Positions 7,681 to 16,791 of a stretch of 64,000 nucleotides of DNA are shown one piece after another. The DNA comes from Rhodospirillales bacterium (GTDB lineage: Bacteria > Pseudomonadota > Alphaproteobacteria > Micavibrionales > Micavibrionaceae): the NCBI GenBank assembly GCA_020638335.1, contig JACKIT010000005.1, forward strand, positions 21,528 to 85,527. Reading direction: 5' to 3'. Position 1 is the stretch's first letter. Every line of letters begins with the position of its first letter. The notes under the pieces were generated by a model that saw nothing but the letters and a program-made list of their open reading frames with translations, was not told the origin of the DNA and made no database searches. Position numbers and translations under genes: made by a program.

Positions 7681-10329
7681 ATGACCTGTTTTCACGCATT
7701 ATCGGCTGAAGAGACAATTAAATCCTTGGAAACCAGCGCCAAGAATGGATTGACAGAATCTGAAATTCGGATACGCCAAAGTCAGTATGGTTCGAACACT
7801 CTGATAGAAAAGGACGCTGTAAAATGGCCGCTGGTTCTCATTCGTCAATTTACGAGTTTTCTAATTTTAATTTTATTGGTCGCGGCGGCATTGTCTTTTT
7901 TCATAGGCGATAAGCTTGATACACTGGCTATTTTCGCCATTGTTATTCTCAACGGTCTTTTGGGCTTTGCACAGGAATGGAAAGCTGAAACAGCACTGAA
8001 GAGTCTGAAGAAAATGCTAAATCCAAGATGCCGCGTCATCCGGGATTCCCGCATGCAGGAGATTGATGCGGTGGCGTTGGTGCCTGGTGATATCGTGATT
8101 TTGGAGAGTGGTGATTCCGTTCCTGCAGATATTCGTTTGCTTGACGAGGTCAATTTAAGAGCAGATGAAGCGGCTTTGACCGGAGAGTCTGTTTCGGTTG
8201 CCAAAGATATTCATGCGATCAGCGAAGATTCTCCAATCAGCGGGCGCACCTGTATGGTGTGGATGGGCACGCATATCGTCAACGGACGGGGACAAGGCGT
8301 TGTCGTAGCCACAGGCATGGAGACTGAGTTTGGCCGTATTGCCAAGCTAACTGGCGATATTCAGGAAACACAAACACGATTGCAACGGCAATTGGCTGTT
8401 TTGGCCAAACAGTTAACGATTGTCATTGTCGGTGTAACGGCAGTTGTTATGTTTGCCGGCTGGCTTGGAGGGCGGCCAGCGCTGCAGATGTTTATGGCCG
8501 GAATTTCTTTGGCCGTTTCTGCTGTGCCGGAAGGCTTGCCTGCGGTTGTGACCATTACTCTGGCCTTAGGCGTACGTATTATGGCGCGGCAAAAAGCCCT
8601 TTTGCGACATTTGCAAACAGCGGAAACGCTTGGAGCGACTTCTGTTATTTGCACGGATAAGACAGGCACGCTCACCAAGAATGAAATGACAATTCAAAAG
8701 TTATGGCTAGCCAGCGGTGAAATTGATGTGGGCGGGGTCGGTTATGAGCCTAAAGGGGGATTTAGCAAAGACAGCCAAAGCATTGATGCCTTGTCAAACC
8801 CGGATTTAAAAGCCTTGCTGGAGACGGGCCGCGTTTGTAACCATGCCCGCATTACCCGTGCTGATAATGGCTGGGCGACGATCGGTTCGCCCACGGAAGC
8901 GGCCTTTATTGCAGCGGCGGAAAAGGCAGGGCTGGAGGAATCTGGTCATTCTGCAGTTTGTGAATTTTCCTTTAATTCCACGCGTAAACGCATGTCCGTG
9001 GTTGAAAACTGCGAAGGCTATATGATGGTGCATGTTAAGGGCGCGCCGGAAACATTGTTAATGCGTTCGAACAAAATTCTGATTGACGGCAAAGAACAGG
9101 ATTTAAACAATGATATGCGTCATACAATCGAACAAGCGTATAAGGCTTTTGCACAGGGCGGCCTGCGTACGTTGGCATGCGCCCGTAAGACACTTCCTGC
9201 ACAAGTTACGCCAGATGAAGAAACGGTGGAAACCGATCTGACATTTCTTGGGGTGGTCGGGATTATTGATCCGCCGCGCAGCGAAGTTAAAGAAGCCATT
9301 GAAAAAACAAGGCATGCCGGAATTCGTGTGATCATGATTACAGGGGATTCACCTGATACGGCCTTGGCTGTGGGGCGGCAGATCGGTTTGAAAGTGGAGA
9401 AAGCCGTTAGCGGTTCCGAACTGGAGAAGATGGATGATGAAGAAATATTGAGACTGTCAGATCAGAATATTATTTTTGCACGCACTGTGCCGGAGGACAA
9501 ATTCCGCATTGTTAAACTCTTGCAATCACGTAATCAGCTTGTGGCGATGACGGGAGACGGAGTGAATGATGCGCCGGCACTGAAACAAGCAGATATAGGC
9601 ATTGCCATGGGCGTGCGCGGGACTGATGTAGCCAAGGGGGCTGCGGACATGGTGCTAACAGATGATAATTTTGCATCGATCGTTGACGCTATACAGGAAG
9701 GCCGCAGGCAATATGCCAATATCCGTAAATTTGTCAGCTATCTTGTGTCTTCAAATTTCGGAGAAACACTTGCTGTCTTTATAAATATTTTTACTGGGGC
9801 ACCGCTAATTTTGCTACCGATCCAGATTCTTTGGGTCAATTTGGTGACCGACAGTGTGACGGCGCTTTCTCTCGGTATAGAAAAAGCTGAGAAAAATATC
9901 ATGGATGAACCACCGCGCAGCATTGATCAGCCTATCCTCGATAAAATGTCTTTTATGATGCTGGCTCTATTTGGCTCTTATATCGGCTTTGCGACGTTGG
10001 GCTTATACCATTTATGTTTGGATGAATCTTATATGCTTGCCAACACGGTTGCCTTTACCGGCATGGTAGCGATGGCCAATATCCGCGTTTTGAATTTTAG
10101 GAGTTTTGATAAACCTATGCACGTGATTGGCTGGTTTTCCAATCCGTGGTTACTGGCGGCTGTGTCTTCAATGCTTGGATTACAGCTTTTGGCCGTTTAT
10201 ACGCCCTTTTTACAACAGGTTTTGGGCACTGTGGCGCTTGGCTGGTCTGAATGGGCAATGATTATTGCTTTTATTTTGCCCATGGTACTTTTTACCGAGC
10301 TTTATAAGAATTTGAAATTTATTCGTTAG
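7681..10329 (+). CDS. P2-type cation ATPase, SERCA-like (probable Ca2+ pump)
   Basis: 882 residues, the usual length for a P-type ATPase of this class. It has the N-terminal cation-ATPase domain, the actuator loop TGES (167-170), the phosphorylated Asp326 in DKTGTLT, the nucleotide-binding KGAPE (near 453) and the hinge GDGVNDAP (625 on), with about ten membrane helices. Residues matching the SERCA Ca2+ ligands are kept: Glu284 in PEGLP, Asn692 and Glu695 in SSNFGET, and Asn720, Thr723 and Asp724 in NLVTD. That favours Ca2+ over Na+/K+ or H+ export, though Mn2+ cannot be excluded. It is monocistronic with no strong ribosome site before the ATG. Confidence 0.9.
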   Translation: MTCFHALSAEETIKSLETSAKNGLTESEIRIRQSQYGSNTLIEKDAVKWPLVLIRQFTSFLILILLVAAALSFFIGDKLDTLAIFAIVILNGLLGFAQEWKAETALKSLKKMLNPRCRVIRDSRMQEIDAVALVPGDIVILESGDSVPADIRLLDEVNLRADEAALTGESVSVAKDIHAISEDSPISGRTCMVWMGTHIVNGRGQGVVVATGMETEFGRIAKLTGDIQETQTRLQRQLAVLAKQLTIVIVGVTAVVMFAGWLGGRPALQMFMAGISLAVSAVPEGLPAVVTITLALGVRIMARQKALLRHLQTAETLGATSVICTDKTGTLTKNEMTIQKLWLASGEIDVGGVGYEPKGGFSKDSQSIDALSNPDLKALLETGRVCNHARITRADNGWATIGSPTEAAFIAAAEKAGLEESGHSAVCEFSFNSTRKRMSVVENCEGYMMVHVKGAPETLLMRSNKILIDGKEQDLNNDMRHTIEQAYKAFAQGGLRTLACARKTLPAQVTPDEETVETDLTFLGVVGIIDPPRSEVKEAIEKTRHAGIRVIMITGDSPDTALAVGRQIGLKVEKAVSGSELEKMDDEEILRLSDQNIIFARTVPEDKFRIVKLLQSRNQLVAMTGDGVNDAPALKQADIGIAMGVRGTDVAKGAADMVLTDDNFASIVDAIQEGRRQYANIRKFVSYLVSSNFGETLAVFINIFTGAPLILLPIQILWVNLVTDSVTALSLGIEKAEKNIMDEPPRSIDQPILDKMSFMMLALFGSYIGFATLGLYHLCLDESYMLANTVAFTGMVAMANIRVLNFRSFDKPMHVIGWFSNPWLLAAVSSMLGLQLLAVYTPFLQQVLGTVALGWSEWAMIIAFILPMVLFTELYKNLKFIR

Positions 10330-10490
10330 AAGACGTAAAGCTGTGCGGTAGCACTGAACTTTTAGATGCATAAATTATGCAAAAAGTCATTCAATATATT
10401 TAATGTTTCCATATTGTTTTTGTTTTACAAGGCGTGGAAATTGTGGCATAAGCAATTTCTAATTTATTCCAGAAAGAGGGGTGTTCATCA

Positions 10491-13100
10491 GTGTCTACAG
10501 CACGAGAAGTTGAAAGTTATGATGATCCGAAGGCACTTCGTTCAAAATTAAAAATCCTCTTAAAAAATCACCAAATTGATGGGCGGGGATTTGGTGTACG
10601 CCTAAGTGAGAATGCTGATGGAATCATAAAAGCGCTGACAGAACACCATCTTGGCAATCTTGCGCAGCAGATTTCTTTCGTTGCGTTAGGCGGAAACGGA
10701 CGCAGAGATATTACCCCACAATCAGATCTCGATCTTTTGGTATTGCTGCCGGAAGCATTGTCCAAAAGTATTGATACTCTTTATGAAATTCGAGATCGCA
10801 GAACAAAGGCTGGTCAGGACCCTGACGGAAAATTGACACCGGAGGAGCAGGCTCTTTTTGATAGTTCTGAAGCAACGGAAGCAGCGATCGAGTTTACGGC
10901 AGGGTATACTTATTTCTGCGCCGACCTCAATGATTTAGGGTTTTCAACGGCCAGCGCTTTTCCGCGTACACTTTCACAAACAAAACAAGAGGCTTTGAAA
11001 GACCAGACAATCTGGTCTTCTCTTCTCGATGCGCACCTTATCTGCGGCGATGAACATCTATATGCGGAATTGGAAGAGCTTCTGGATGAATTAAGGGCGA
11101 ATAGCAATCTTCGGACAAAATTTGTGTATGAAAAATTTGATGAACGCGCCAAACGTCTTGAGAAAGAGACAAGAAATGCATTTAGGCCTGATATAAAAAA
11201 CGGTTATGGCAGTTTGCGCGATTATCAGAGCGCAGATTGGCATTTAAAAGTTGTGTTTGGGGTGAAAACACCAAAAGAAGCGGAAGAGAAAGGCCTATTT
11301 AGTGAAGCTGAGTTGAAAAGAGCGCAAAAATCCTATGATTTTTTGTTAACAATGCGTTGTCATTTACGGAACAATACAGCGAATACAAATGATATTTTAG
11401 CACCAAATTTGCGGACCAGTTTAGCTCAGCAAATGCAGTATACGGGCGTTCAAAAAATGATGCAGGATTTTTTCATGCATCGACGCGAATTGGGTTTTTT
11501 TGCAAATATAACGGAGGCTTTGGTTCGCGAAGAGTTAGGGCAAAAACAGGTTTTCGAACCGATACAGGGTACTCATTTTAAGATTTCAGAAAACTATATT
11601 CGTTTTTCAGATGCCACGATCACGGATACTATTGATATGCTACGGATTTACGAATTGGCACAGGCACAAGAGGTGAATGTGCATCATAGCGCCTTGCGCG
11701 CTATCCGTGACAATGTAGAGCGCATAGTCGAATATCAGGATAATCCTGATGTTAATAAGCTATTTTTAGATATTTTAACGTCTGATAACTGTACTGGTAA
11801 GGCTTTGCGGCAAATGCAGGAACTCGGCCTTATGCAAGAATTTCTGCCGCCATTTAAGATACTTGATTCCATGCCCGCAAATGACTTTGTTCATCATCAG
11901 ACAATTGATGAACATCACTTTGCTTGTTTGGAAATGCTAAATGCTTTGAAAAAAGGTCAACATAAAGAAAGCGCACCGCTTGCTACAGGTTTATTCGAAA
12001 AAGGCATTAGCGATTCCCAAAAGCGCGTTTTGTATACGACCGCTTTATTTTATGACATTGGGACAGATCAAGCCGGAGGGCATTTGGCACAGGGCTCCCA
12101 ACTTGCTGAGGAATATTGTCCACGGCTTGGTTTGACCCCGGAAGAAACGGATATGGTCTGCTGGCTGGTAGAAAATAATTCGTTTCTTTTGCAAGGCGCA
12201 GTTCATCGTGATCCACATGATGTGGCAAGAATTGGAGTTTTCACAGACTGCGTTGACACGCCGGAAAAACTGGAATTATTGACGCTCTTAACAACGGCGC
12301 GCAGGATGAGCATAGATCCAGGCCGTTGGACCTCATACGGTGAGAAGGATGTCCTCGTTCTTTATGATCAAGCGCTTACTTGCCTTCATGATCAGAGCTT
12401 GACGATTGGGCCGAGATTTGAATTATCCGCCAACCATGACCCCAGGAGCACGAATATAACCGTAGTGCCAGATCATGCCGGTGGCGCTGTAATTACTGTT
12501 CTTACGCCTGATAAAGACCATCTTTTTGAAAATGTTACCGGAGCGCTCGGCGCCCAGAACATAAGAAAAATTGTTGTCTATACTTTTAATAAAGAAGGAG
12601 ACACCCCGGTTGCTTATCAAAAGCTTTCCGTAAGTTCTGCCAAGCCGGAGGATGGGGGATACAAGCCTGAAGACCTTGAGAAGATTAAGGTGTGTGTTGA
12701 AGAGGCTATTAAATATGACGATGCGCATATTTTTCCAGAAAGCGGGTATCAATTACGTAGATCCCGGCAAGCGGACAAGGATGCTATTCCTGTTAATGCA
12801 AGTGTAGCCTTCGATAACGCTGCAAGCAATGATAGAACAGTTGTTGATATTACGGCTCGCGACAAGCTGGGATTGGCACACCGAATAGCGAGCATTTTTG
12901 GTAAACATGGCGTACAAGTGAGTTGCGTTTTTGGTGAGAACAGCGGCGGGCATAGTATAACCGATGCTTTTTATGTTTCTGATTCCAGAACACATAAAAA
13001 AATTATTGATCCTGATCGAATAGCAGATATTCAAAAAGAACTTGAGGACTTGATTCAAGAGCCTGTAGATGAATATTTCGAGAGTTTGGCTATAAAATAA
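10491..13100 (+). CDS. glnD: GlnD-like PII uridylyltransferase with degenerate HD domain
   Basis: 869 residues, close to E. coli GlnD. It starts at GTG with AGAGGGG about 9 bp upstream. The nucleotidyltransferase signature is intact (VALGGNGRRDITPQSDLDLL, 64-83), as is the GlnD middle domain (GYGSLRDYQSADW), and two ACT domains lie at about 663-735 and 782-850. The HD domain that removes UMP in canonical GlnD is altered: the expected LLHDIAKG..GGDHS reads LFYDIGTD..GGHLA near residue 519, and the later HH reads NN (VENNSF). The first DEH is kept. I infer that UMP transfer is possible while the uridylyl-removing activity is lost or weakened. Whether a second, normal glnD exists cannot be seen here. 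Confidence 0.8.
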   Translation: MSTAREVESYDDPKALRSKLKILLKNHQIDGRGFGVRLSENADGIIKALTEHHLGNLAQQISFVALGGNGRRDITPQSDLDLLVLLPEALSKSIDTLYEIRDRRTKAGQDPDGKLTPEEQALFDSSEATEAAIEFTAGYTYFCADLNDLGFSTASAFPRTLSQTKQEALKDQTIWSSLLDAHLICGDEHLYAELEELLDELRANSNLRTKFVYEKFDERAKRLEKETRNAFRPDIKNGYGSLRDYQSADWHLKVVFGVKTPKEAEEKGLFSEAELKRAQKSYDFLLTMRCHLRNNTANTNDILAPNLRTSLAQQMQYTGVQKMMQDFFMHRRELGFFANITEALVREELGQKQVFEPIQGTHFKISENYIRFSDATITDTIDMLRIYELAQAQEVNVHHSALRAIRDNVERIVEYQDNPDVNKLFLDILTSDNCTGKALRQMQELGLMQEFLPPFKILDSMPANDFVHHQTIDEHHFACLEMLNALKKGQHKESAPLATGLFEKGISDSQKRVLYTTALFYDIGTDQAGGHLAQGSQLAEEYCPRLGLTPEETDMVCWLVENNSFLLQGAVHRDPHDVARIGVFTDCVDTPEKLELLTLLTTARRMSIDPGRWTSYGEKDVLVLYDQALTCLHDQSLTIGPRFELSANHDPRSTNITVVPDHAGGAVITVLTPDKDHLFENVTGALGAQNIRKIVVYTFNKEGDTPVAYQKLSVSSAKPEDGGYKPEDLEKIKVCVEEAIKYDDAHIFPESGYQLRRSRQADKDAIPVNASVAFDNAASNDRTVVDITARDKLGLAHRIASIFGKHGVQVSCVFGENSGGHSITDAFYVSDSRTHKKIIDPDRIADIQKELEDLIQEPVDEYFESLAIK

Positions 13101-13129
13101 AAAAGGCGCTGACATAGAAAATGGGCCGA

Positions 13130-13485
13130 TTCTGTTGCGAGGTTCGACCCGGACCCCACCTAAGACGCATTAAGCCTTAGGGATTAGTGCGTAGCGCACC
13201 AAAGCGGCAATTAAGCAGCTTTAGTTTCACCAGCAACATCACCAAAGGTGTTGTCGTTGGCTGCTACAAATGCATGATTGTCGTTTGCATTTATAACGAT
13301 TATCCGGTAACGGCGGATTGCCGAACGCCGCATGATGCCTTTACTACGTGTGTCGATCCTGTTTCAGCCCCATGTTCTTTAGCCTAGCAAAGCTAAAGAT
13401 GGTGGAGCTGCCGGGTACTGCCCCCGGGTCCACGAACGCTTATGCCGCAACCGCGTTTAGCGTCATAACCGGGACATGCCCGGCA
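13130..13485 (-). ncRNA. ssrA: tmRNA, circularly permuted two-piece form
   Basis: On the minus strand the acceptor piece comes first (about 13485 to CCA at 13400), with the T-arm ACCCGGGGGCAGTACCCGG. A hairpin spacer (CTTTAG/CTAAAG) follows, and the coding piece starts at 13371 with GGGGCTG, which pairs with the CAGCTCC of the acceptor end. The tag frame runs 13288-13211 from a GCA resume codon to TAA: ANDNHAFVA, then ANDNTFGDVAGETKAA. Alphaproteobacterial tags start ANDN but are usually 10-15 residues. This one has 25 and repeats ANDN. tmRNA rescues stalled ribosomes and marks the products for ClpXP. The 3' end is approximate. Confidence 0.92.
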
Positions 13486-13491
13486 GCTACC

Positions 13492-13520
13492 ATTATAAGA
13501 TAAACTTTAATTTTTGGGAA
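13492..13520 (-). promoter_or_regulatory. Probable tmRNA promoter
   Basis: On the minus strand a perfect TATAAT (13497-13492) lies 7 bp before the presumed 5' end of the acceptor piece. A weak -35 (TTCCCA, 13520-13515) is 17 bp further upstream. Confidence 0.6.
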
Positions 13521-13525
13521 GGTTT

Positions 13526-13639
13526 TTAAAAAGCGCAAATCTCACGACCCATCAATTCCATCATCACGAAAACCAACAAAAGCGCAGCAATGACGAACGC
13601 CACAACAGATAAGATATTGAACCCGAATAAAACAAAGCC
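13526..13639 (-). other. In-frame hydrophobic extension after the TAG stop of the upstream gene
   Basis: The codons following the TAG at 13642-13640 stay open for 37 residues in the same frame: GFVLFGFNILSVVAFVIA then ALLLVFVMMELMGREICAF and TAA. This is a clear membrane-spanning helix with a short charged tail. No ATG with a ribosome site starts it separately; only a GTG without one is present. It may be a membrane tail lost by a stop mutation, a read-through product, or a small separate membrane peptide. Confidence 0.4.
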
Positions 13640-14713
13640 CTAAAGCTTTGCAGCCAACTGATCCTCTTGAACAGCAAGCCGACAATACGCATCATGACTT
13701 TCCTGACAAACGCGCCCACCATGCTCAAGATTGCGCCGATAAACCGCTATATCGAAAACCAACTCATCTTTTAAACGCGCCAAATCTGCACATTGCCCCG
13801 CCAAATCCAACAATTCTTCATCAGCTTCAACATTAGCAGGTAAAAACTCATCCGCTTCATGCTTTCTATACATACACTGCAAAGCACTATCAAATGCATC
13901 ATAACAACGGTTATCTTTTCTCCCATTCCCAACAAGAGGAAGCTCTCCATCATGAACAATTCTGACGGGGTTTTTGTTCCGGGCATTGTATTGTTTCACA
14001 ATTTTGTTCGTTGCCGCAAACTGCGCCTTTAAACTCTGCACCCCTTCCAAAATATCTTTCAATTGCCGCGCGCGCTCCTGTAACAATTCGTCCTTCTGAT
14101 CCTTCAAAAGGTCTATAGAGCGCTCAAAAGATACAATTTGCTTATTCAACTGCTCTTTTGCCTTTGCCAACAAATCTACAGGCGTTTTTTGAACATCATG
14201 CCCCGCTAATTTCTTCTGCCGTTCTCGCTCTTTTTTCTTTTGCGTGCGAATAAATTGTGAATCACATATTCCCTTAAAACGTCGAATATATTCTGGAACA
14301 TCTTCAAGCGTTGGCTCTAACGTACCCAGATAAAAAAGACGGCGCCACCCCTGACCACCCGCCTCTTCCGAAGCCTTTTGTAAAATTGTTTCTGAATGCC
14401 CTCCCGTCAAGCGTACAGAATGCTCATAATCAGCAACCTGATTATCGGTGACGAGTGAATCATATTTTTGTAGACCACTCCGTAAATGAATATACAAATT
14501 ATGTACTCTCTCAAAATTTTCACTCATATGTGCCAATATATAATGACTGCCGCCTTCCTTCTGCACTGCAGCAAAAACAAAAGCGCGAAAAAACACATCT
14601 TCACGAGGCAGCCCTGTAACATCATATATATCCAAAAGAACAGAAGCACTATCTATAGCTTCGCCCCAAATCCCCTCAAAAATTAAAGCCTTTTTAGAAT
14701 GATCATCCGCCAT
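13640..14713 (-). CDS. Hypothetical coiled-coil protein
   Basis: 357 residues from the ATG at 14713 (MADDHSKK), chosen because GCGAGGG lies just before it. A reading from TTG at 14725 adds four residues. I do not recognise the family. The N-terminal half is mixed alpha/beta. Residues of about 160-240 are highly charged and predicted coiled coil (KKKERERQKK, LLKDQKDELLQERARQLKDILEGVQ), and the C-terminal part has several cysteines. It has no signal peptide or membrane segment before the stop, but a TM-like stretch continues in frame after the TAG. It lies between tmRNA and thyA. Confidence 0.65.
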   Translation of the reverse strand: MADDHSKKALIFEGIWGEAIDSASVLLDIYDVTGLPREDVFFRAFVFAAVQKEGGSHYILAHMSENFERVHNLYIHLRSGLQKYDSLVTDNQVADYEHSVRLTGGHSETILQKASEEAGGQGWRRLFYLGTLEPTLEDVPEYIRRFKGICDSQFIRTQKKKERERQKKLAGHDVQKTPVDLLAKAKEQLNKQIVSFERSIDLLKDQKDELLQERARQLKDILEGVQSLKAQFAATNKIVKQYNARNKNPVRIVHDGELPLVGNGRKDNRCYDAFDSALQCMYRKHEADEFLPANVEADEELLDLAGQCADLARLKDELVFDIAVYRRNLEHGGRVCQESHDAYCRLAVQEDQLAAKL

Positions 14714-14862
14714 ATGCCCTCGCAATAACTTTACATATCAATAAAACCTCCAGAACTTTTCATAAATGCGTCACCCTGTCAATAAAAACCCTATAAGAAA
14801 AAGCTTCTCTTCTCTCATTCACCAGAATCGCCCATATTCATAATAAGATCTCATCGTTTCGC

Positions 14863-14940
14863 TTTGTTTTTACACAAGGCACAAGACGCGAAGCGTATAG
14901 ACAATACGTAAGCCGCGAAATAACGATGTGTAAAGACAAA
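14863..14940 (+). repeat. Inverted repeat immediately upstream of thyA
   Basis: TTTGTTTTTACACA (14863-14876) is matched by TGTGTAAAGACAAA (14927-14940), with 13 of 14 positions complementary. The 50-bp interior holds a smaller hairpin (CGTAT/ATACG). The outer arm ends 13 bp before the thyA ATG. It could be a regulatory hairpin or a REP-like repeat. Confidence 0.5.
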
Positions 14941-14953
14941 TGGAAATGATGAA

Positions 14954-15748
14954 ATGAAACAATATTTAGATCTCATGCGTGACGTACTGGAAAATGGTAC
15001 AAAAAAAGAAGACCGCACCGGCACCGGCACCTACAGCGTTTTTGGCCGCCAAATGCGCTTTGACCTTTCCGAAGGCTTTCCACTGGTCACCACCAAAAAA
15101 TGCCACCTCAAATCCATCATTCACGAGTTGCTCTGGTTCATCGCCGGCGACACCAACATCAAATATCTCAAGGATAACGGTGTACGTATCTGGGATGAAT
15201 GGGCCGATGAAAACGGAGACCTGGGACCGGTTTACGGCAAGCAATGGCGAAGCTGGATAGCCGATAATGGCCAAAAAATTGACCAGCTTTCAAACGTCAT
15301 CGAGCAAATCAAAAACAATCCCGACAGCCGCCGCCTGCTCGTCGTCGCCTATAACCCTGGCGTGGTCGACCAAATGGCCCTGCCGCCCTGCCACGCCTTT
15401 TTCCAATTCTACGTTGCCAATGGCAAATTAAGCTGCCAGCTTTACCAGCGCAGCGCCGACATCTTCCTCGGCGTGCCGTTTAACATCGCCTCATACGCGC
15501 TGCTCACCATGATGATTGCGCAGGTCACCGGTCTCAAACCCGGCGAATTCATCCACACTTTCGGCGATGCACACCTTTATTCAAATCATGTCGAGCAAGC
15601 CAAAGAACAGCTTTCCCGCAAGCCCTACCCCTTGCCGAAAATGCATATAAACGAAGCTGTCACCAACATCTTTGATTTTAAATACGAAGATTTCGAACTG
15701 GTCGGCTACGAATCCCACCCGCACATCAAAGCCCCCGTGGCAGTTTAA
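14954..15748 (+). CDS. thyA: Thymidylate synthase
   Basis: 264 residues, the same length as E. coli ThyA. It converts dUMP to dTMP using 5,10-methylene-tetrahydrofolate in the cytoplasm. The catalytic Cys146 lies in LPPCHAFFQFYV. Substrate-binding residues are in RRLLVVAYNP, QLYQRSADIFLGVPFNIASY and HTFGDAHLYSNH, and the N-terminal RTGTGTYSVFG is intact. The dihydrofolate it makes would be reduced by FolA, encoded 1.5 kb downstream. The stop is 6 bp from the end of the convergent gene, with no terminator between them. Confidence 0.98.
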   Translation: MKQYLDLMRDVLENGTKKEDRTGTGTYSVFGRQMRFDLSEGFPLVTTKKCHLKSIIHELLWFIAGDTNIKYLKDNGVRIWDEWADENGDLGPVYGKQWRSWIADNGQKIDQLSNVIEQIKNNPDSRRLLVVAYNPGVVDQMALPPCHAFFQFYVANGKLSCQLYQRSADIFLGVPFNIASYALLTMMIAQVTGLKPGEFIHTFGDAHLYSNHVEQAKEQLSRKPYPLPKMHINEAVTNIFDFKYEDFELVGYESHPHIKAPVAV

Positions 15749-15754
15749 GATGAA

Positions 15755-16726
15755 TTATGACAGGCTACTGAGTATAGAAAAACGCTCACAATAAAGACCG
15801 GCCTCAAAATCTCTATAATTGATCGAGATATTATGCTCGCTGTTACGACCGTGCGCCACATCGAGTTGATCCATAACCATTAACCGTAAAGGGTCCTGAA
15901 AAAACCTTGAACGCTTTTCGTAAGGCAACTTACATTCTATATTCGCCGGAAAACCGACAGCTCTTTTAAAAGCCAGATTAAATGCCAGCTTGATTGTAGG
16001 ATGCCACCCCGCATAAGAGTCTACAGGAGCAAGACCTCTTTCATCATTATACTGAGCGCCTCTTACGTCGAGCTCACCTCGAAGATGCCAGTTGTCGCGC
16101 CAGTTGTCCGGAGATGAAAATGACTTCCTAACGCTGAGCCCGTAATTGTAACCATCCCTTAACGCATAATTCACAAGCGCCTCAAGAGCCTCCTCCTCAC
16201 CCGTGTCCAACTCTGCCTTTTTTCGCGCTAAAAATTCGTTCTCTTTATCCAACGCAGCGAGGCGCTCACGTGACGAAACCTCATCATTATGATGGTAGGT
16301 AAAGCGAGCAATTTTCAAAACAGACTTTCTTAAGGATTGTGAAAGTTTTTCGCAAACATCACGCATATCCTCACGCTGTAGCTTTAATTCGTCCGGCAAA
16401 TTAAACAAAGTCTTGTGCAAAGATTGATAGTCGAAATTCCCTCCCTGCTTATCTCCAACAATCAGGGCCACGGGCCGGTAAGGCTCACCGATCTTTGCTA
16501 AATGCCGCTCCTGCATATCGACAACTTCATTAAACGTCGTTGCAACCCGATTGAATGCGTCAATAACTGCGTCTTTATTACAAAGATCAAGGCGAAAATC
16601 ATAACAACACTCACCCATTTCGATGTTATCATTCGCAGCCCCTTCTTCCATTTGAATAGACGTCACCATGATGTTTACATCATGGTTTTTTCCCGTCATA
16701 GCAACTGCGACACCCCGCAAAATCAT
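15755..16726 (-). CDS. Hypothetical protein
   Basis: 323 residues from an ATG with AAGAGA 8 bp upstream. Internal ATGs at codons 10 and 20 are alternatives. I do not recognise it. Residues of about 155-185 look like coiled coil (SSRERLAALDKENEFLARKKAELDT), flanked by charged alpha/beta sequence (NYALRDGYNYGLSVRKSF, GWHPTIKLAFNLAFKRAVGF). There is no signal peptide or TM. It is convergent with thyA and lies between folate genes, but nothing in the sequence links it to folate metabolism. Confidence 0.6.
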   Translation of the reverse strand: MILRGVAVAMTGKNHDVNIMVTSIQMEEGAANDNIEMGECCYDFRLDLCNKDAVIDAFNRVATTFNEVVDMQERHLAKIGEPYRPVALIVGDKQGGNFDYQSLHKTLFNLPDELKLQREDMRDVCEKLSQSLRKSVLKIARFTYHHNDEVSSRERLAALDKENEFLARKKAELDTGEEEALEALVNYALRDGYNYGLSVRKSFSSPDNWRDNWHLRGELDVRGAQYNDERGLAPVDSYAGWHPTIKLAFNLAFKRAVGFPANIECKLPYEKRSRFFQDPLRLMVMDQLDVAHGRNSEHNISINYRDFEAGLYCERFSILSSLS

Positions 16727-16791
16727 GCAATAATTCTCTTAAGCTCGAACAAAAAGGAAACATATAGAAGTTAAAATAATATGTCAAATTA

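Noticed and set aside
10366..10551. Short gene between the ATPase and the GlnD homologue
   Set aside because: The low-complexity frame overlaps the well-supported GTG start of the GlnD homologue and has no recognisable features.
13100..13135. Terminator between the GlnD homologue and tmRNA
   Set aside because: A T-run is present on the minus strand (GCGCCTTTTTT), but no convincing stem precedes it.
13187..13387. 66-residue reading frame on the plus strand
   Set aside because: It lies wholly within the tmRNA gene on the other strand.
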